Assembly (NCBI GenBank): GCA_002256395.1
Contig: NKJG01000011.1
Coordinates: 1 to 59,416, forward strand
Origin: Bacteroidetes bacterium B1(2017)
Lineage (GTDB): Bacteria > Bacteroidota > Bacteroidia > UKL13-3
Reading direction: 5' to 3'
Length of the DNA stretch: 59,416 nucleotides
The notes below the pieces were generated by a model, which was not told the origin of the DNA, ran no database searches, and saw only the letters and a list, made by a program, of their open reading frames with translations. How positions within the stretch are numbered: the first letter of the stretch is position 1; each line of letters begins with the position of its first letter. Shown here one piece after another: positions 45,506 to 55,627 of this stretch. A program made the translations under genes and the position numbers.

Positions 45506-45898
45506 TATCAAAGATATGAGTATACTTAAAATAGATTGGGGAATATTTTAAGTACAAAAATTCCAATATCACATTTTACATCTTAATGATTTTTATTGTT
45601 TAAATTAGAATATCAGAAGCACAATTACGAAAAAAATAGACAAATCGAAAATGTTGGTCTATAGTATAATTCTAATTGGCTTAAAGAAAAAAGCTCATCA
45701 ATATGGTTTATTTCCAATTAATTGCAAACCCACAGAATCGATTTATTCTAAGGGTTTTTTACCATTATTTGAGAAAAAGACATGACCGAATTAAAAACTA
45801 GAAAAATTGATTTTTCTTTCAAAAATTCTGCTTAAAATGAAACATCAAAATTTACCCATAGCTTTACAGAATTGTAACAAAGATAAATAGTAGTAATA
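45506..45898. other. AT-rich intergenic stretch
   Basis: 393 bp. A weak compound hairpin (AAACCC..AGAAT..ATTCT..GGGTTTTTT) is at about 45727-45757 with a plus-strand T-run but no plus-strand gene before it. I see nothing else. Confidence 0.3.
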
Positions 45899-46144
45899 TT
45901 AGCATTTTACATTTGCAAATGGGTCACGAATTATCCAATTGCCCTGTTTTGATTTTATCAAATCGGTTTCAAGAAATTCATTATACTTCGTAATGAGGTT
46001 TCCTAAAACATCCTCATAAACAAGTGAAAGAGACTCGGTTTTTTTCTTAACAAGCACCACTTCTATTAAATCACAAACCATGTTGAAATCTCTGATGGTT
46101 GGATTTTCGATATTGTAGCCATAAGTAGAGGAAAATGTATTCAT
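45899..46144 (-). CDS. Small hypothetical protein
   Basis: 81 residues starting MNTFSSTYGYN. No signal peptide or membrane segment. The composition is protein-like, with charged and hydrophobic residues alternating and an internal helix (YEDVLGNLITKYNEFLETDL). No family recognised. There is no visible ribosome binding site, as is common in this phylum. Could be a remnant of a longer gene; the sequence to either side gives no further in-frame matches. Confidence 0.45.
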   Translation of the reverse strand: MNTFSSTYGYNIENPTIRDFNMVCDLIEVVLVKKKTESLSLVYEDVLGNLITKYNEFLETDLIKSKQGNWIIRDPFANVKC

Positions 46145-46544
46145 ATAGATTCTATTATTTTTTTTGTTTTTGGTCAGGGTCTCTTAAAGAGGTCAACACA
46201 CTAAGCATTTCACCAAAAAAGACTTGCGAAATATAGGGCAAAAATCATTCCATTTTTTGTGCCAATTCGCACTATCAATGAGCAAGTTATGAGAAAATTT
46301 CATTTTGGTACCGTTCAATAATTTTATTATTTGCAATACTCTTTTTTTATTAATTTATTTTAGCAAAAACTAGAAAAAAAACACAAATGCAAATAATTGG
46401 CAAGCAAGTAATAAACTAGAATACTCCTTTTTTAAATCGAAATGTTTTATTTAAATCCTATAATGTTTTTTGAATAGGAAATGCTGAAATATCTTTGCTT
46501 ATTGATGATGAGTATAGCCGTAGATAAACTACAAATAATAAAAA
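46145..46544. other. AT-rich promoter gap
   Basis: 400 bp between the divergent small gene and the first paralogue. A short frame MMSIAVDKLQIIKIEK (46505-46555) ends over the TTG start of the paralogue and could be a leader peptide, but this may be chance. No repeat or hairpin. Confidence 0.3.
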
Positions 46545-47267
46545 TTGAAAAATAACCTCATTTACGTGGTACTGATCTGCATATCGGTATCATGTGAAAT
46601 AATCGCAGCATGGAATGCTGAAACTGGCATAAGAGCCATAGAAACTTTTATTTTTCGACAAGCCGTGACTTTTATCTTGGCTATGTGGTACTATCAAAGT
46701 CAAGGGTCAAAACTAACGAATCTGCAAAGGAATTTCCTGATGACACTTTTAATTCCGTTGATATTTGGATTTTCGAGATATTTCATACCTGACCCTTTGG
46801 CAATTAAAGTGAACGCTTTTTTTTATTTTAGTACCTATGTTTTGTGGATTCTCCAATTCAAATCACTTGGAGCAGAGTTTAAAATATCCAAATTCCCTTT
46901 TGCTTACTTTTTATTCATTCCACTCATTTTCGCCATTCCATTTTTGTATTATTTCTTTGTGTTATTTCCGATGTTAAATCATGGAAACAAGGTATTGGTA
47001 TTTTTGTTTGCCCTATTTGCAGCCAGTACATGTGTATATGTCTTGTTTTTGCCCACCACCAAAGACTTTTCTGGGCGACATTTAATTATTTTCGGTATTT
47101 GGCTCACCGAATTTACACACATGATGCAGAGCTATTATCATTTCAACAACGAAGGTCTATTTATTTATCCATTTGCAAGGATATTACAAACATCTTCCTT
47201 CATCTTCTTACTGATTGGAATGACTAGCTATTGCAGACGTAACTCAAGGATAATTATAGAATATTGA
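46545..47267 (+). CDS. Polytopic membrane protein of unknown function, paralogue 1
   Basis: 240 residues with about seven hydrophobic helices; no family recognised (a YhhN-like fold is possible but not supported by a motif). The start is TTG, as in the paralogue 480 bp downstream, and the first four residues (MKNN) agree in both; no upstream ATG exists in frame. My hand alignment without gaps gives about 126 of 240 identical positions, densest in LIIFGIWLTEF, FLFALFAA and SRIIIE. Conserved charged and polar residues (Glu-Phe, His, Gln-Ser-Tyr) in the helix near 190-196 (FTHMMQSYY) could form a site. Probably a sensor or transporter-like domain. Confidence 0.7.
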   Translation: MKNNLIYVVLICISVSCEIIAAWNAETGIRAIETFIFRQAVTFILAMWYYQSQGSKLTNLQRNFLMTLLIPLIFGFSRYFIPDPLAIKVNAFFYFSTYVLWILQFKSLGAEFKISKFPFAYFLFIPLIFAIPFLYYFFVLFPMLNHGNKVLVFLFALFAASTCVYVLFLPTTKDFSGRHLIIFGIWLTEFTHMMQSYYHFNNEGLFIYPFARILQTSSFIFLLIGMTSYCRRNSRIIIEY

Positions 47268-47746
47268 CGGTTTTTTATTAAACAATCTAGAAACTGTAAA
47301 TAGTTTAAATAGTCAAATAAAGTACAAATTTCTGATTAGAATTTTAGGAGCGTCATTTTGTTTATTTAAATAATCCCCGCTAGAACATTTCCGTATCTTT
47401 TAGATTTAAGGAAATAAAAAAGTTGCGAATTAATTGTTACTAATAATCCACTTCTTTTTTCTCAATCCAGAAATTTATGTCGAGTATATGGAAAACCTCT
47501 AAGAAAAATCAGGTTTATATTGTTTCAAATTCTCAGAAATGCATTTTAAATTTTAACAAATTCAAAATGAGGATTATAGAGACTGCAAAATAAAAACAAA
47601 TTCTCGTAACAATTTTAAAATAAAATAGTTACAACTTTTAATTCTCCAATTATCATATAACATTTTTTTATATGAACTTGGGATATTAAAAAAATAACTT
47701 AAATTAGTTATAAGAATAGCCTACGTTAATTAATTAAAAATAAGCC
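47268..47746. other. AT-rich gap between the two paralogues
   Basis: 479 bp without open frame, repeat or hairpin. Both sides carry a TTG start preceded by AT-rich DNA, so a separate promoter for the second gene is likely. Confidence 0.35.
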
Positions 47747-48469
47747 TTGAAAAACAACTACATTTTTGTGTTATTGGTATTTCTTTTATTGATAGTTGAG
47801 ATTTTCGCATTTATAAAAACAGGAGATGGAACGATGAGCCTTCTGGATTTTATATTTCGAGAATTGGTTAATCTAGCATTGGCCATTTTGTACTATAGAC
47901 AACAAGGTTCAAAACTTAACATGGTACAGATAAAATTTCTCATAACTATACTGATCCCTCTGCTACTGGGACTCTCTAGGTTCATATTCACTGCTTTAAT
48001 TGCCATCAAAATTAATACGGTCTTATATTTAGTAATTTACGCTTTATGGTTAAATATCTTAAAATCCTTAGGGACGCAATTTAATAAATTCAGATTTCCT
48101 CGCACATATTACTTATTGGTTCCAATTATTTTTATAATCCCATTCTTAAATTATTTTTTGGTAATACTTCCGATGGAGGACATCCAAATTAAAATTTCTT
48201 CTTTTCTGTTTGCATTATTTGCGGCCTGTACTTGCGTTTTTGTAATGTTTTTGCCACCCACCAAAAACCTTTATGACAGGTATTTGATAATTTTTGGGAT
48301 ATGGCTCACGGAGTTTATACACATTATGCAAAGCTATTTTGTATTTAATTCAGAAATATTTTTTATTTACCCATTCGTTAGAATTTTACAAACAGTTTCC
48401 TATATGTCATTAATATTTGGAATGACCAGCTATTACAAACCGCATTCAAGAATAATTATAGAGAATTAG
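47747..48469 (+). CDS. Polytopic membrane protein of unknown function, paralogue 2
   Basis: 240 residues, same length and helix layout as paralogue 1 (46545-47267), about half identical. The start is again TTG followed by Lys-Asn-Asn. The conserved helix core LIIFGIWLTEFIHIMQSYF is shared. Differences cluster in the first 40 residues and the 80-120 loop. Tandem duplication with ~480 bp between copies. No function can be named. A convergent terminator (48549-48572) lies just after it and mainly serves the rhamnosidase gene on the other strand. Confidence 0.7.
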   Translation: MKNNYIFVLLVFLLLIVEIFAFIKTGDGTMSLLDFIFRELVNLALAILYYRQQGSKLNMVQIKFLITILIPLLLGLSRFIFTALIAIKINTVLYLVIYALWLNILKSLGTQFNKFRFPRTYYLLVPIIFIIPFLNYFLVILPMEDIQIKISSFLFALFAACTCVFVMFLPPTKNLYDRYLIIFGIWLTEFIHIMQSYFVFNSEIFFIYPFVRILQTVSYMSLIFGMTSYYKPHSRIIIEN

Positions 48470-48548
48470 TAGGCACCAATCAGATTTTATATGGTATTAC
48501 CTTCAGAAAGTATTTGAAAGAAATTAAAGCAAAATGTTTTCCATAAAA

Positions 48549-48572
48549 AAAGAGCAAACTAAGCTGCTCTTT
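48549..48572 (-). terminator. Rho-independent terminator
   Basis: 8-bp arms AAAGAGCA / TGCTCTTT around AACTAAGC. On the minus strand it is followed by TTTTTT, 21 bp after the stop of the rhamnosidase gene. It may also stop paralogue 2. Confidence 0.82.
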
Positions 48573-48592
48573 GATTGTTAAAAAATTAAACC

Positions 48593-51500
48593 TTATTTAA
48601 CACCAATTACTTTTACCTCACCCAAAAGTCCTGCAGGCTCTAATGGAGAGTTTGCTCCATAGAAAGGCATGGTGGTGAATGTAGTTTTAATTGCGTTCGG
48701 TTGAGCATCTCCAATTAATCGGTTCACCCAAGTGTTGGTCACGTCAATTTTTATTTTATTTTCACCTGCTTTTAAGGCACTACCAATATCTACATTGAAA
48801 GGTTTTTTCCAAACAGTTCCGATTTTTTGGCCATTAACAAAAACTTCCGCTATATTTTTAACGTCACCCAGGTCAAGAATGACACTTCGAATCCGGTCAA
48901 CCTTCGAGGCTTTAATATCAAAGTTAAATGAATTTTCATAAGAGGCTGTTCCAGAAAAATACTTGATGTTGGCATCGGAGTTTTCATGCCAAGAAGTCAA
49001 CTTATCGAATATAGCTGATTGGTTACTGAAACTTACTTTCCAAGGTTTATGGATGGTGGTCAACAAAGTTTCTGTAGTTTTTGGTTTTTCATAAGATTGG
49101 GCAGAGGCTTTTTCCTTAAACACGACAAAATACGCGTCCCAAGACTCAAACTTCAAAGGAACTATCGTGCGGCCGTCCTTTATTTGATAACTCAGTTTCT
49201 CGGTTTTCCCTGTTTGGGCATTCCAAAGTTCAGGTATTTTGCCAATAACCCTAAAACTAACTTCGGCGGTAGTTGGCGAGTCACTTCTGTTATTCAACCA
49301 ATAGATATCAGTTGATTGGTTACTAGATGCCTGATTTAACTGAGCAGAGTTGAAACCGGTATTTCTATGTCTAAAAAGAACCTTATTAGTGGTTCCAGAA
49401 ATTTTAAGGTCAGGTTGGAAATTCAACTTTTCAACTGAGGTAATTTGGTTGCTTTTCCAAATTTCAGCAGCTAAATTCTGGAATTCTGCATCGTTATCAG
49501 CCAAACTAGGAGATTTTACAGGCTTTGCTCCTACTATTTTAACCCCAGCATCTACCAAAGTTTTTATTTTTTTCAAAACTGACAAGGTCATCATTTTGGT
49601 ACTTTCGTCGAGCATCAGCACCTCGTAAGTGTTTCCACTTTGAGCAAACAATTGTCCATTTTTTGGTTGAATAGCATTAATCAAAGCTGAGGAGTTGACA
49701 AAATCGAATTCGAAACCCTTGGGAATATTTGGTAAACTTTTGCGACTTATCCAGGTAATATTGGTATTCTCTCCATATAAATATAGAATATCTGCTACAT
49801 TGCGACCTTGCTGCAACATGTACGAACTCCTGCCCAAATAGTCCATCCAAGCTTTGGCACCTGCCCCCGACCATGTTTCTAATCTTGAAAAATACTGACC
49901 AAAAGGTCCCAATGAAAACCCGGGAGATTTATCTAAAGGTTGATGCACAGAGGTATGTATCACGAAGCGATTGAGTCCAGAGGCCAATTCAAGATCGGCT
50001 GTTCTTTTTAGTTTTTCGGGATATTCTTGAAAAGGCTTACCAACGGAAGTCATGGACTCCGCTGCAACGAAAGGTTTTCCATAAATATGGGCAACCGATG
50101 CGGCTTCCCTAATATCGGCCTCACTTCTAACTTCCTCGTCAGGTCCTGGCACCAAACTACCAGGTGTCCACATAGCAGCCATCGGAATATCAGCATTTCG
50201 TTTTACATCCATGCCGTCAGCCAAATAAATCCTGCCACCTTCGTGAGACTCCGTATATCTTTTCATTCCTCTCTTAGCCAACTCCTCTCCTATCACATCA
50301 TAGTGGTTTTCGGCTATCATTTCACCGATGGTTTTTCTAAAATCCCAAAGAAATTTCTCACTTTCGTCCAAACCATTTACCACACGACCGGTCAGAACAG
50401 GAAGATATTTCAACAAACTATAACCACGTCTTTTTTGAAATTCCTGGGGCATGTTTAGTGTCCAGTTCATGTGGCCAGCCTCATAACTGTCTAAAGCCAT
50501 GTATTCTAAACCCTTGGCTCCTAACTGTCCCCCTGTAGCATCTTTATACAAATCCAAATACGTATTTATGTATTTCTTTACCGCTTCTTTATCCAGTTTA
50601 TCCACTTCAAGACCAGTAGCTTCTGGCGATGCGGGATGGTTTTGGCGACCAGTAAGACTAAAACCCAAGCGAAGTATTATCCATTCGCCACTAGTTGGAG
50701 CAGTCCAATTAAGGCTTCCATCAGCACTCATTTTTGAAGTTAAATCTATCGTATTTTGACTCTGAATCACATCTGGAATTTCACTTTTAAAACTCAAATC
50801 CCCGTATTCACTGTCTTCTTTCCATGGCGAAAAACCAGCTTTGTCTTCTGATTGGTTAATTCTTGAAGTGTTAAAAAGAACGAATTCTGCAACATTAACA
50901 CCATCGGGTTTTGTAGGTGACGGAGCCCCCATCATGGCCAACATGGGGCTCACAGTAATTGGAAGGGTTTGAAAACACATACGCCAGTATTTGGCCGTAG
51001 TGATAGGAATAGAAACTGTATTAAATGGGACTGTACTTCCTGATACCTTACCTACTGTACGCCAATTGATTCCGTCATCGCTTACTTTTAAACTTCTATT
51101 TTCGGGAGCTCCATTAAACTCGGCGAGGGGATCTTGACTTGCACCTGAAACGGCAAATGCTCTGAAAGTTTGTGATTTATCAAACGAATATTGAACGTAC
51201 ATATCCTGCCCAACTTCCATTGGTGGAATGGCATAAAATGTTTTAATATCATGGTCTAAAAGGCCTTTAAAATCAAAATCCCCTCCCGAAACCGTAATTT
51301 TGGGATTCATTTGAGGCAAGTGTTTTTCTTTGTCAGACAGCTTATAAGCTATGACGAATGCGTCTGCAGCAAACTCCGGTTTTATACCTACAAACCCTCC
51401 TGAAATACCTCCACCACTTTCAGGAACTTCTTGATATTTACCAATATTGTTGGGCAATGCTGGCAGTTTTCCGTTAAATGTCTCTCCTCCCTTTATCAAT

Positions 51501-51910
51501 ACCTCGGACCAAACTATTTTCTTCATGGCATCTTTGGGCTCAACCCACGGACCGCCTGTCACACTCCAACCTGGAGAACCAGCAATGGCCATTTCTAAGC
51601 CATTTTTGACGGCCATGTCAGTAGTAAACTTAAAGGCATCTTTCCAGTCTGGATCCATAAAAACCAATTTCTTGGGAACTACTAAAGGAGTAAACAAATT
51701 GGCATCAAAATTTTGAAAGCCGCCAATTCCTGTTTTTTTCATCCAATCGAGATCTTTTTGGATACCTTCTTTTGAGATGTTTCCGTTCATCCAATGCCAC
51801 CATACACGTGGTTTAGCTGCATTGGGCGGTGTTAGAAAGTCTTTTAGTAAAGTACTTTGAGCCATTAATTGCGATTGAAGCAATAACAAGCCAATAAATA
51901 TTTTTTTCAT
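48593..51910 (-). CDS. GH106-type alpha-L-rhamnosidase
   Basis: 1105 residues with a signal peptide (about 1-17). Glycoside hydrolase family 106 signature near the N-terminus: PRVWWHWMNGNISKEGIQKDLDWMKKTGIGGFQ (about 34-66). TIM-barrel and accessory domains follow, and the C-terminal jelly-roll (IRSVILDLGDVKNIAEVFVNGQKIG, VDVTNTW-like IDVTNTWVNRLIG) is of the galactose-binding type. GH106 enzymes remove terminal L-rhamnose from pectin or glycosides. No SusC/SusD pair is in view. First of the downstream minus-strand catabolic cluster; L-rhamnose or another 6-deoxysugar is the probable substrate (inference). Confidence 0.85.
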   Translation of the reverse strand: MKKIFIGLLLLQSQLMAQSTLLKDFLTPPNAAKPRVWWHWMNGNISKEGIQKDLDWMKKTGIGGFQNFDANLFTPLVVPKKLVFMDPDWKDAFKFTTDMAVKNGLEMAIAGSPGWSVTGGPWVEPKDAMKKIVWSEVLIKGGETFNGKLPALPNNIGKYQEVPESGGGISGGFVGIKPEFAADAFVIAYKLSDKEKHLPQMNPKITVSGGDFDFKGLLDHDIKTFYAIPPMEVGQDMYVQYSFDKSQTFRAFAVSGASQDPLAEFNGAPENRSLKVSDDGINWRTVGKVSGSTVPFNTVSIPITTAKYWRMCFQTLPITVSPMLAMMGAPSPTKPDGVNVAEFVLFNTSRINQSEDKAGFSPWKEDSEYGDLSFKSEIPDVIQSQNTIDLTSKMSADGSLNWTAPTSGEWIILRLGFSLTGRQNHPASPEATGLEVDKLDKEAVKKYINTYLDLYKDATGGQLGAKGLEYMALDSYEAGHMNWTLNMPQEFQKRRGYSLLKYLPVLTGRVVNGLDESEKFLWDFRKTIGEMIAENHYDVIGEELAKRGMKRYTESHEGGRIYLADGMDVKRNADIPMAAMWTPGSLVPGPDEEVRSEADIREAASVAHIYGKPFVAAESMTSVGKPFQEYPEKLKRTADLELASGLNRFVIHTSVHQPLDKSPGFSLGPFGQYFSRLETWSGAGAKAWMDYLGRSSYMLQQGRNVADILYLYGENTNITWISRKSLPNIPKGFEFDFVNSSALINAIQPKNGQLFAQSGNTYEVLMLDESTKMMTLSVLKKIKTLVDAGVKIVGAKPVKSPSLADNDAEFQNLAAEIWKSNQITSVEKLNFQPDLKISGTTNKVLFRHRNTGFNSAQLNQASSNQSTDIYWLNNRSDSPTTAEVSFRVIGKIPELWNAQTGKTEKLSYQIKDGRTIVPLKFESWDAYFVVFKEKASAQSYEKPKTTETLLTTIHKPWKVSFSNQSAIFDKLTSWHENSDANIKYFSGTASYENSFNFDIKASKVDRIRSVILDLGDVKNIAEVFVNGQKIGTVWKKPFNVDIGSALKAGENKIKIDVTNTWVNRLIGDAQPNAIKTTFTTMPFYGANSPLEPAGLLGEVKVIGVK

Positions 51911-51943
51911 AAATAATGATCGGTTGAAAAGAAATAAACTGTA

Positions 51944-52810
51944 TCAATTTCGTTTGAAGAAATTCCAAGCTTCGAGATAAATATCGATATCGTTGGGATA
52001 ATCATGTTTGCCACCGATTACTTTAAAAAGCGTTATTTCTGGCTTTCTTTTGGATTTGTAGGTATACTTTTCCACTATTTTACCATCTTTTGGATCTCTG
52101 TCTGGCATGGCTTCCATTTTCGGAGAGCCTTTATAGCCAGCCAAGCTTGACCAATATTGAAACGTTCTATCTGTTGAGCGAACAAAACCTAAATTTACTT
52201 TGGGTCCCAGTTTAACTTCCCCTCCATTATAAGGATTTATTTCATCAGCTGTTCCGTTGACAATCATTACAGGTTTTTTTAAACGTTTTTCTGCACAATC
52301 CAAGTTGTTGGTGTCGGGTAGATTGGCAATAAATGCCGTTATGGCCCTAAAACGCTCGGGCATAGTCAAAACCAATTTGTAGGCCATGTGTCCACCACCA
52401 GAAGTACCAATAGCAAATATTTTCTTTTCGTTTATATCATATTTCATTTTGAAATAATCTATCATTTGGCCGAAAAAAGCCTCCTCATTTATATTCTCCA
52501 TATTTGCTGCTGAATTAGCAGTTTTCCGGCATTCGTTCCAATATCTTTTGTAGCCGTTCGGATACACCAAAAAAATATTTTCAGCCTCGGCAATACCTTC
52601 TAGTTTTTTCTCAGCTTCACTTTTTCTAATGACTTGGCCATCGCCTTGTGAACCATGAATAACAAAGACGAGTGATGCTTTCGGTTTTGGAGCGGGAATA
52701 AAATAAAAACTTCGGTAATTGTTTTCAATAAGTAAAGAGTCGGACAAAGTTTGTGCTTGAGTAGATATCCTCAATAACAATAAGAGAACAGTGGCTATAG
52801 TAATTTTCAT
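51944..52810 (-). CDS. Secreted CE1/PHB-depolymerase-like esterase
   Basis: 288 residues from the ATG at 52810 (clean signal peptide MKITIATVLLLLLRISTQAQ); the upstream ATG at 52843 would add 11 residues before the signal. Nucleophile elbow GTSGGG with Ser137; acidic residue likely in VNGTADEINPY and His in IGGKHDYP. Paralogous in fold to the esterase at 37241, but shorter. Gap to the rhamnosidase is 33 bp, so an operon is likely. Probable deacylation of rhamnose-containing polysaccharide. Confidence 0.87.
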   Translation of the reverse strand: MKITIATVLLLLLRISTQAQTLSDSLLIENNYRSFYFIPAPKPKASLVFVIHGSQGDGQVIRKSEAEKKLEGIAEAENIFLVYPNGYKRYWNECRKTANSAANMENINEEAFFGQMIDYFKMKYDINEKKIFAIGTSGGGHMAYKLVLTMPERFRAITAFIANLPDTNNLDCAEKRLKKPVMIVNGTADEINPYNGGEVKLGPKVNLGFVRSTDRTFQYWSSLAGYKGSPKMEAMPDRDPKDGKIVEKYTYKSKRKPEITLFKVIGGKHDYPNDIDIYLEAWNFFKRN

Positions 52811-52928
52811 TTTTGAAATAAATTTAAAAGGACGAACTATCAAGATTTTTTAATCAAATAAAATAATTGAGGACCTTCCTGGCCACGCAGAATATTACTG
52901 AAACAGGAAACTTACAAACAGCGGTATA

Positions 52929-53540
52929 TTACTTAACCATTATCAGCGTCTCTACTTTAGAGGAGTCTAATTTTTCAGCCAGTTTGGTTACTTTCAGGAG
53001 AGACACCAAAACACTGTCAGATTTTATACGAGCATTGGCTTTGGTAAAAATATAATCAGGCGAATTTCCCGCTTTAGAACTATTGGCTATTTCATAGGTA
53101 TTTTTGAGGCTATCATTTCTAAAGTAACTCAGAAATACATGTGAACCATAAAAATAAGGTGATGCATCTACACTTACATACTGCAGTTTCCAGAGTTCAT
53201 ATCTTTCTGATTTACTTTTGTGCAAAGTTTTCACCTGATAGGCTCCAGCATCTGCCACTTCTCCATTCTTAATTGACTTTAAAAAAGAATCATAAGCTTT
53301 GTTTAACTTCAAAGAATCGAGTTTTTTTAAACCTGAAAAGTAAAATTCGAAATCGGTATTTTCATCTAAACTTTTGATATTAACCGACATTTGTCTTATT
53401 TTGAAATCGGTCAAAGCTCTATAAGAAGTAGAGTCTATTCTATCAATTTTCACTTCGTAATCGACTTTGTTTTTCAGGTTGGAGTTTCCACAAGCGAGAA
53501 ACATACACGATATTATAGAAAGAAATAGTAATTTTTTCAT
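52929..53540 (-). CDS. Hypothetical lipoprotein
   Basis: 203 residues. The N-terminus ends in a lipobox (MFLACG, Cys17), so it is a lipoprotein. The remainder is polar alpha/beta with no recognised family; the phrases SSYRALTDFKIRQMSVNIKSL and DASPYFYGSHVFLSYF give no match I know. Overlaps no gene; 3 bp from the Dabb gene on the same strand, so probably co-transcribed with the catabolic cluster. Function unknown. Confidence 0.7.
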   Translation of the reverse strand: MKKLLFLSIISCMFLACGNSNLKNKVDYEVKIDRIDSTSYRALTDFKIRQMSVNIKSLDENTDFEFYFSGLKKLDSLKLNKAYDSFLKSIKNGEVADAGAYQVKTLHKSKSERYELWKLQYVSVDASPYFYGSHVFLSYFRNDSLKNTYEIANSSKAGNSPDYIFTKANARIKSDSVLVSLLKVTKLAEKLDSSKVETLIMVK

Positions 53541-53543
53541 TTA

Positions 53544-53840
53544 TCAGTTATTGTAAAGGGTATAATCAATTTCTAAAAAATCTTCCACATTTGGAATCCA
53601 AAAGTTTTGGATAAAATCAAGATGGGCAGGATGATTTGAATAAGTATCATATTGTTCTTGATTTTCAAACTCCATCGAAATACCATATTCAAATTTATTT
53701 TTGGGGCTTATCTGTTTCAAAACCTCAAATGTCTTGACGTCTGGTATTACTTTTAGTTTGTCTACCGCATCAAAAAAAGCTTTCTTGGACTCATGGGAAA
53801 TGGTCTCTTTTAGTTTGAGAATGACGGAATGGCGTATCAT
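53544..53840 (-). CDS. Dabb-domain protein (stress-responsive A/B barrel)
   Basis: 98 residues, a single alpha/beta ferredoxin-like Dabb domain: MIRHSVILKLKETISHESKKAFFDAVDKL and a closing HPAHLDFIQNFWIPNVEDFLEID (the H-P-x-H motif). Dabb proteins are dimeric, and catabolic members are found next to sugar or aromatic degradation genes. It is 3 bp from the lipoprotein gene and 80 bp from the TIM-barrel gene. Cytoplasmic; role uncertain. Confidence 0.88.
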   Translation of the reverse strand: MIRHSVILKLKETISHESKKAFFDAVDKLKVIPDVKTFEVLKQISPKNKFEYGISMEFENQEQYDTYSNHPAHLDFIQNFWIPNVEDFLEIDYTLYNN

Positions 53841-53920
53841 GTTTTAAGGCTTGAGTTTAATTTATTGGATAATTTAGAATTTCGTATAAGATTTTTTTCC
53901 TGACATCTTAAACGTCAAGG

Positions 53921-54808
53921 TCATTCAATTTTCTCTTTTAATTTTAATATTTCACGGTAATAGTTGATTGTCTGTTTTACTGAACTTAAGTTATTGGGTT
54001 TCTCTTTGGTGTCTCTTTCTATATTGATATTCCCTCTAAAATCCTGTCTTTTCAGTTCATCAAAAATTGCTGGAAAATCAATCACACCCGTACCAACTTG
54101 TACGTCCTGAATTTTAGTATTATTATACTCAGCGATGTCTTTTAGATGAATTCCTATTATTTTTCCTTCCAATTTCTTGATAGCGTCCAGCGGATTCAGG
54201 CCAGACTTTGGATAATGACCTAGATCAGGACAAGCACCAAAACTCGAATGACCTTCAATGGCTGCTAGCACCGAATCTGGGTGCCAATATATACTATTTC
54301 CGTTCCAGTGATTGTGCAATGCCACTTTTACTCCATATGCTTTAGCCAAACTATCTACACTATTCCACATATTTTTGGGCGGTTCGGCAGTTACATATTT
54401 CACGCCAAAACGATTTGCAAATTCAAAATCACGTTTCCAGTTGTCAACAGTTTTACCACCAGTGATGTAAATGGACTCCATCTTAAAACCTTTTTGATTA
54501 AGTTTGGCCTTCAATTGTTGTACACCTGACGGCGATAAATTCATGAGGAGACTATCTTTGAGTTCAATTCCTGCTTTTGCAAATGTGAATCCCTCCACAT
54601 ATTTAATACTGGCACTATCGGCATAGTCTAGCTGCTGCGGGAAAGACATATTACTAAAAGTGTACAAAGCTAGTCCGAGTTTCCAATTAGAAGGGTCGCC
54701 TTTGCTCTTTTTGGTTTTAGATTGTGCTAAACCTTGAATTGTGAAACACAGAAAAATACCAATCACAAAAACTATTTGTAACACGGGAGACTGCCCAGAC
54801 GACTTCAT
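53921..54808 (-). CDS. Exported sugar-phosphate-isomerase/epimerase-like TIM barrel
   Basis: 295 residues. A long N-terminal hydrophobic stretch (about 10-28) ending near GLAQ suggests export or lipid anchoring, unusual for this cytoplasmic family but frequent in Bacteroidota. The TIM barrel has the metal ligands of xylose-isomerase-like enzymes: Glu in AEPPKN, Asp in ACPDLGHY, His in IGIHLKD and Glu in NIERDT. Likely isomerises or epimerises a keto-sugar released by the cluster. Gap to the SDR gene 36 bp, same strand. Confidence 0.85.
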   Translation of the reverse strand: MKSSGQSPVLQIVFVIGIFLCFTIQGLAQSKTKKSKGDPSNWKLGLALYTFSNMSFPQQLDYADSASIKYVEGFTFAKAGIELKDSLLMNLSPSGVQQLKAKLNQKGFKMESIYITGGKTVDNWKRDFEFANRFGVKYVTAEPPKNMWNSVDSLAKAYGVKVALHNHWNGNSIYWHPDSVLAAIEGHSSFGACPDLGHYPKSGLNPLDAIKKLEGKIIGIHLKDIAEYNNTKIQDVQVGTGVIDFPAIFDELKRQDFRGNINIERDTKEKPNNLSSVKQTINYYREILKLKEKIE

Positions 54809-54844
54809 ATTGATAATTATTTAAGGTTAATTTTGCTTTAATTC

Positions 54845-55627
54845 TCATTCATATGGCGATACCCCTACTGAGGTCCATCCACCATCTATCACCAAATTCT
54901 GCCCCATTATCTGTCGCGAAAGTGGAGAAACCAAAAACAATGCGGCATGAGCAATATCTTCTATAGTTGCTGGCCTACCAGATGGTGTAATTCTGGACCA
55001 AGTGGAAATGTATTCGGTATCTTCTAAAGTTCGTTCAGTAAGTGTTGCCCCTGGAACAACGGTGTTAATATTTATTCCATGAGGTGCCAAATCCACGATC
55101 AAATTTTTAGCCAATTGATCTATGGCGGCCTTTGTCATGCCATAGGCAGCCAAGTTTTTGTGAGCCGCATGGGCCGTGACAGAGGATGTTAACAAAACAC
55201 TTCCCCCTTCACCTTGGGCGACCATTTGTCTAGTGACTGCTTGCGTAAGGAAAAAAGTCCCAAAAAGATTGACTTGCAATAAATGCTGCATTGAAATCGG
55301 TTGATACTCCCAAAAATCACCAAAGGTGGTAATACCCGCATTGGCCACTAAGATGTCTAATCTTCCGAAATTATCAACCGTAAACTTTACAACATCCTGT
55401 ATAACAGACATTTCTGAAACATCTCCAGCAAATGCCTTACAAACCCCTTGCTCGTCAGTTATTTTTTGACTCGCTTTTTCAGCCAAATTTTTATCTATAT
55501 CATTGAGTATGATTTTAGCACCATTTTTTGCTAATTTTCGAGCTATTTCAAAACCTATACCAACACCTGCACCCGTGACTATAGCAACTTGGTTTTCAAA
55601 AAGCCTATTTTCGTGTTCTTCTTTCAA
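54845..55627 (-). CDS. SDR family oxidoreductase
   Basis: 260 residues, classical SDR with TGAGVGIG (about 18-25), NAG (about 94), catalytic triad with YGMTK near 163, and the closing GQNLVIDGGWTS. LILNDID after beta2 favours NAD. Located between the TIM-barrel protein and the AraC-type regulator, in one orientation, so part of the deoxysugar or polyol oxidation block. Substrate not readable. Cytoplasmic. Confidence 0.88.
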   Translation of the reverse strand: MKEEHENRLFENQVAIVTGAGVGIGFEIARKLAKNGAKIILNDIDKNLAEKASQKITDEQGVCKAFAGDVSEMSVIQDVVKFTVDNFGRLDILVANAGITTFGDFWEYQPISMQHLLQVNLFGTFFLTQAVTRQMVAQGEGGSVLLTSSVTAHAAHKNLAAYGMTKAAIDQLAKNLIVDLAPHGININTVVPGATLTERTLEDTEYISTWSRITPSGRPATIEDIAHAALFLVSPLSRQIMGQNLVIDGGWTSVGVSPYE

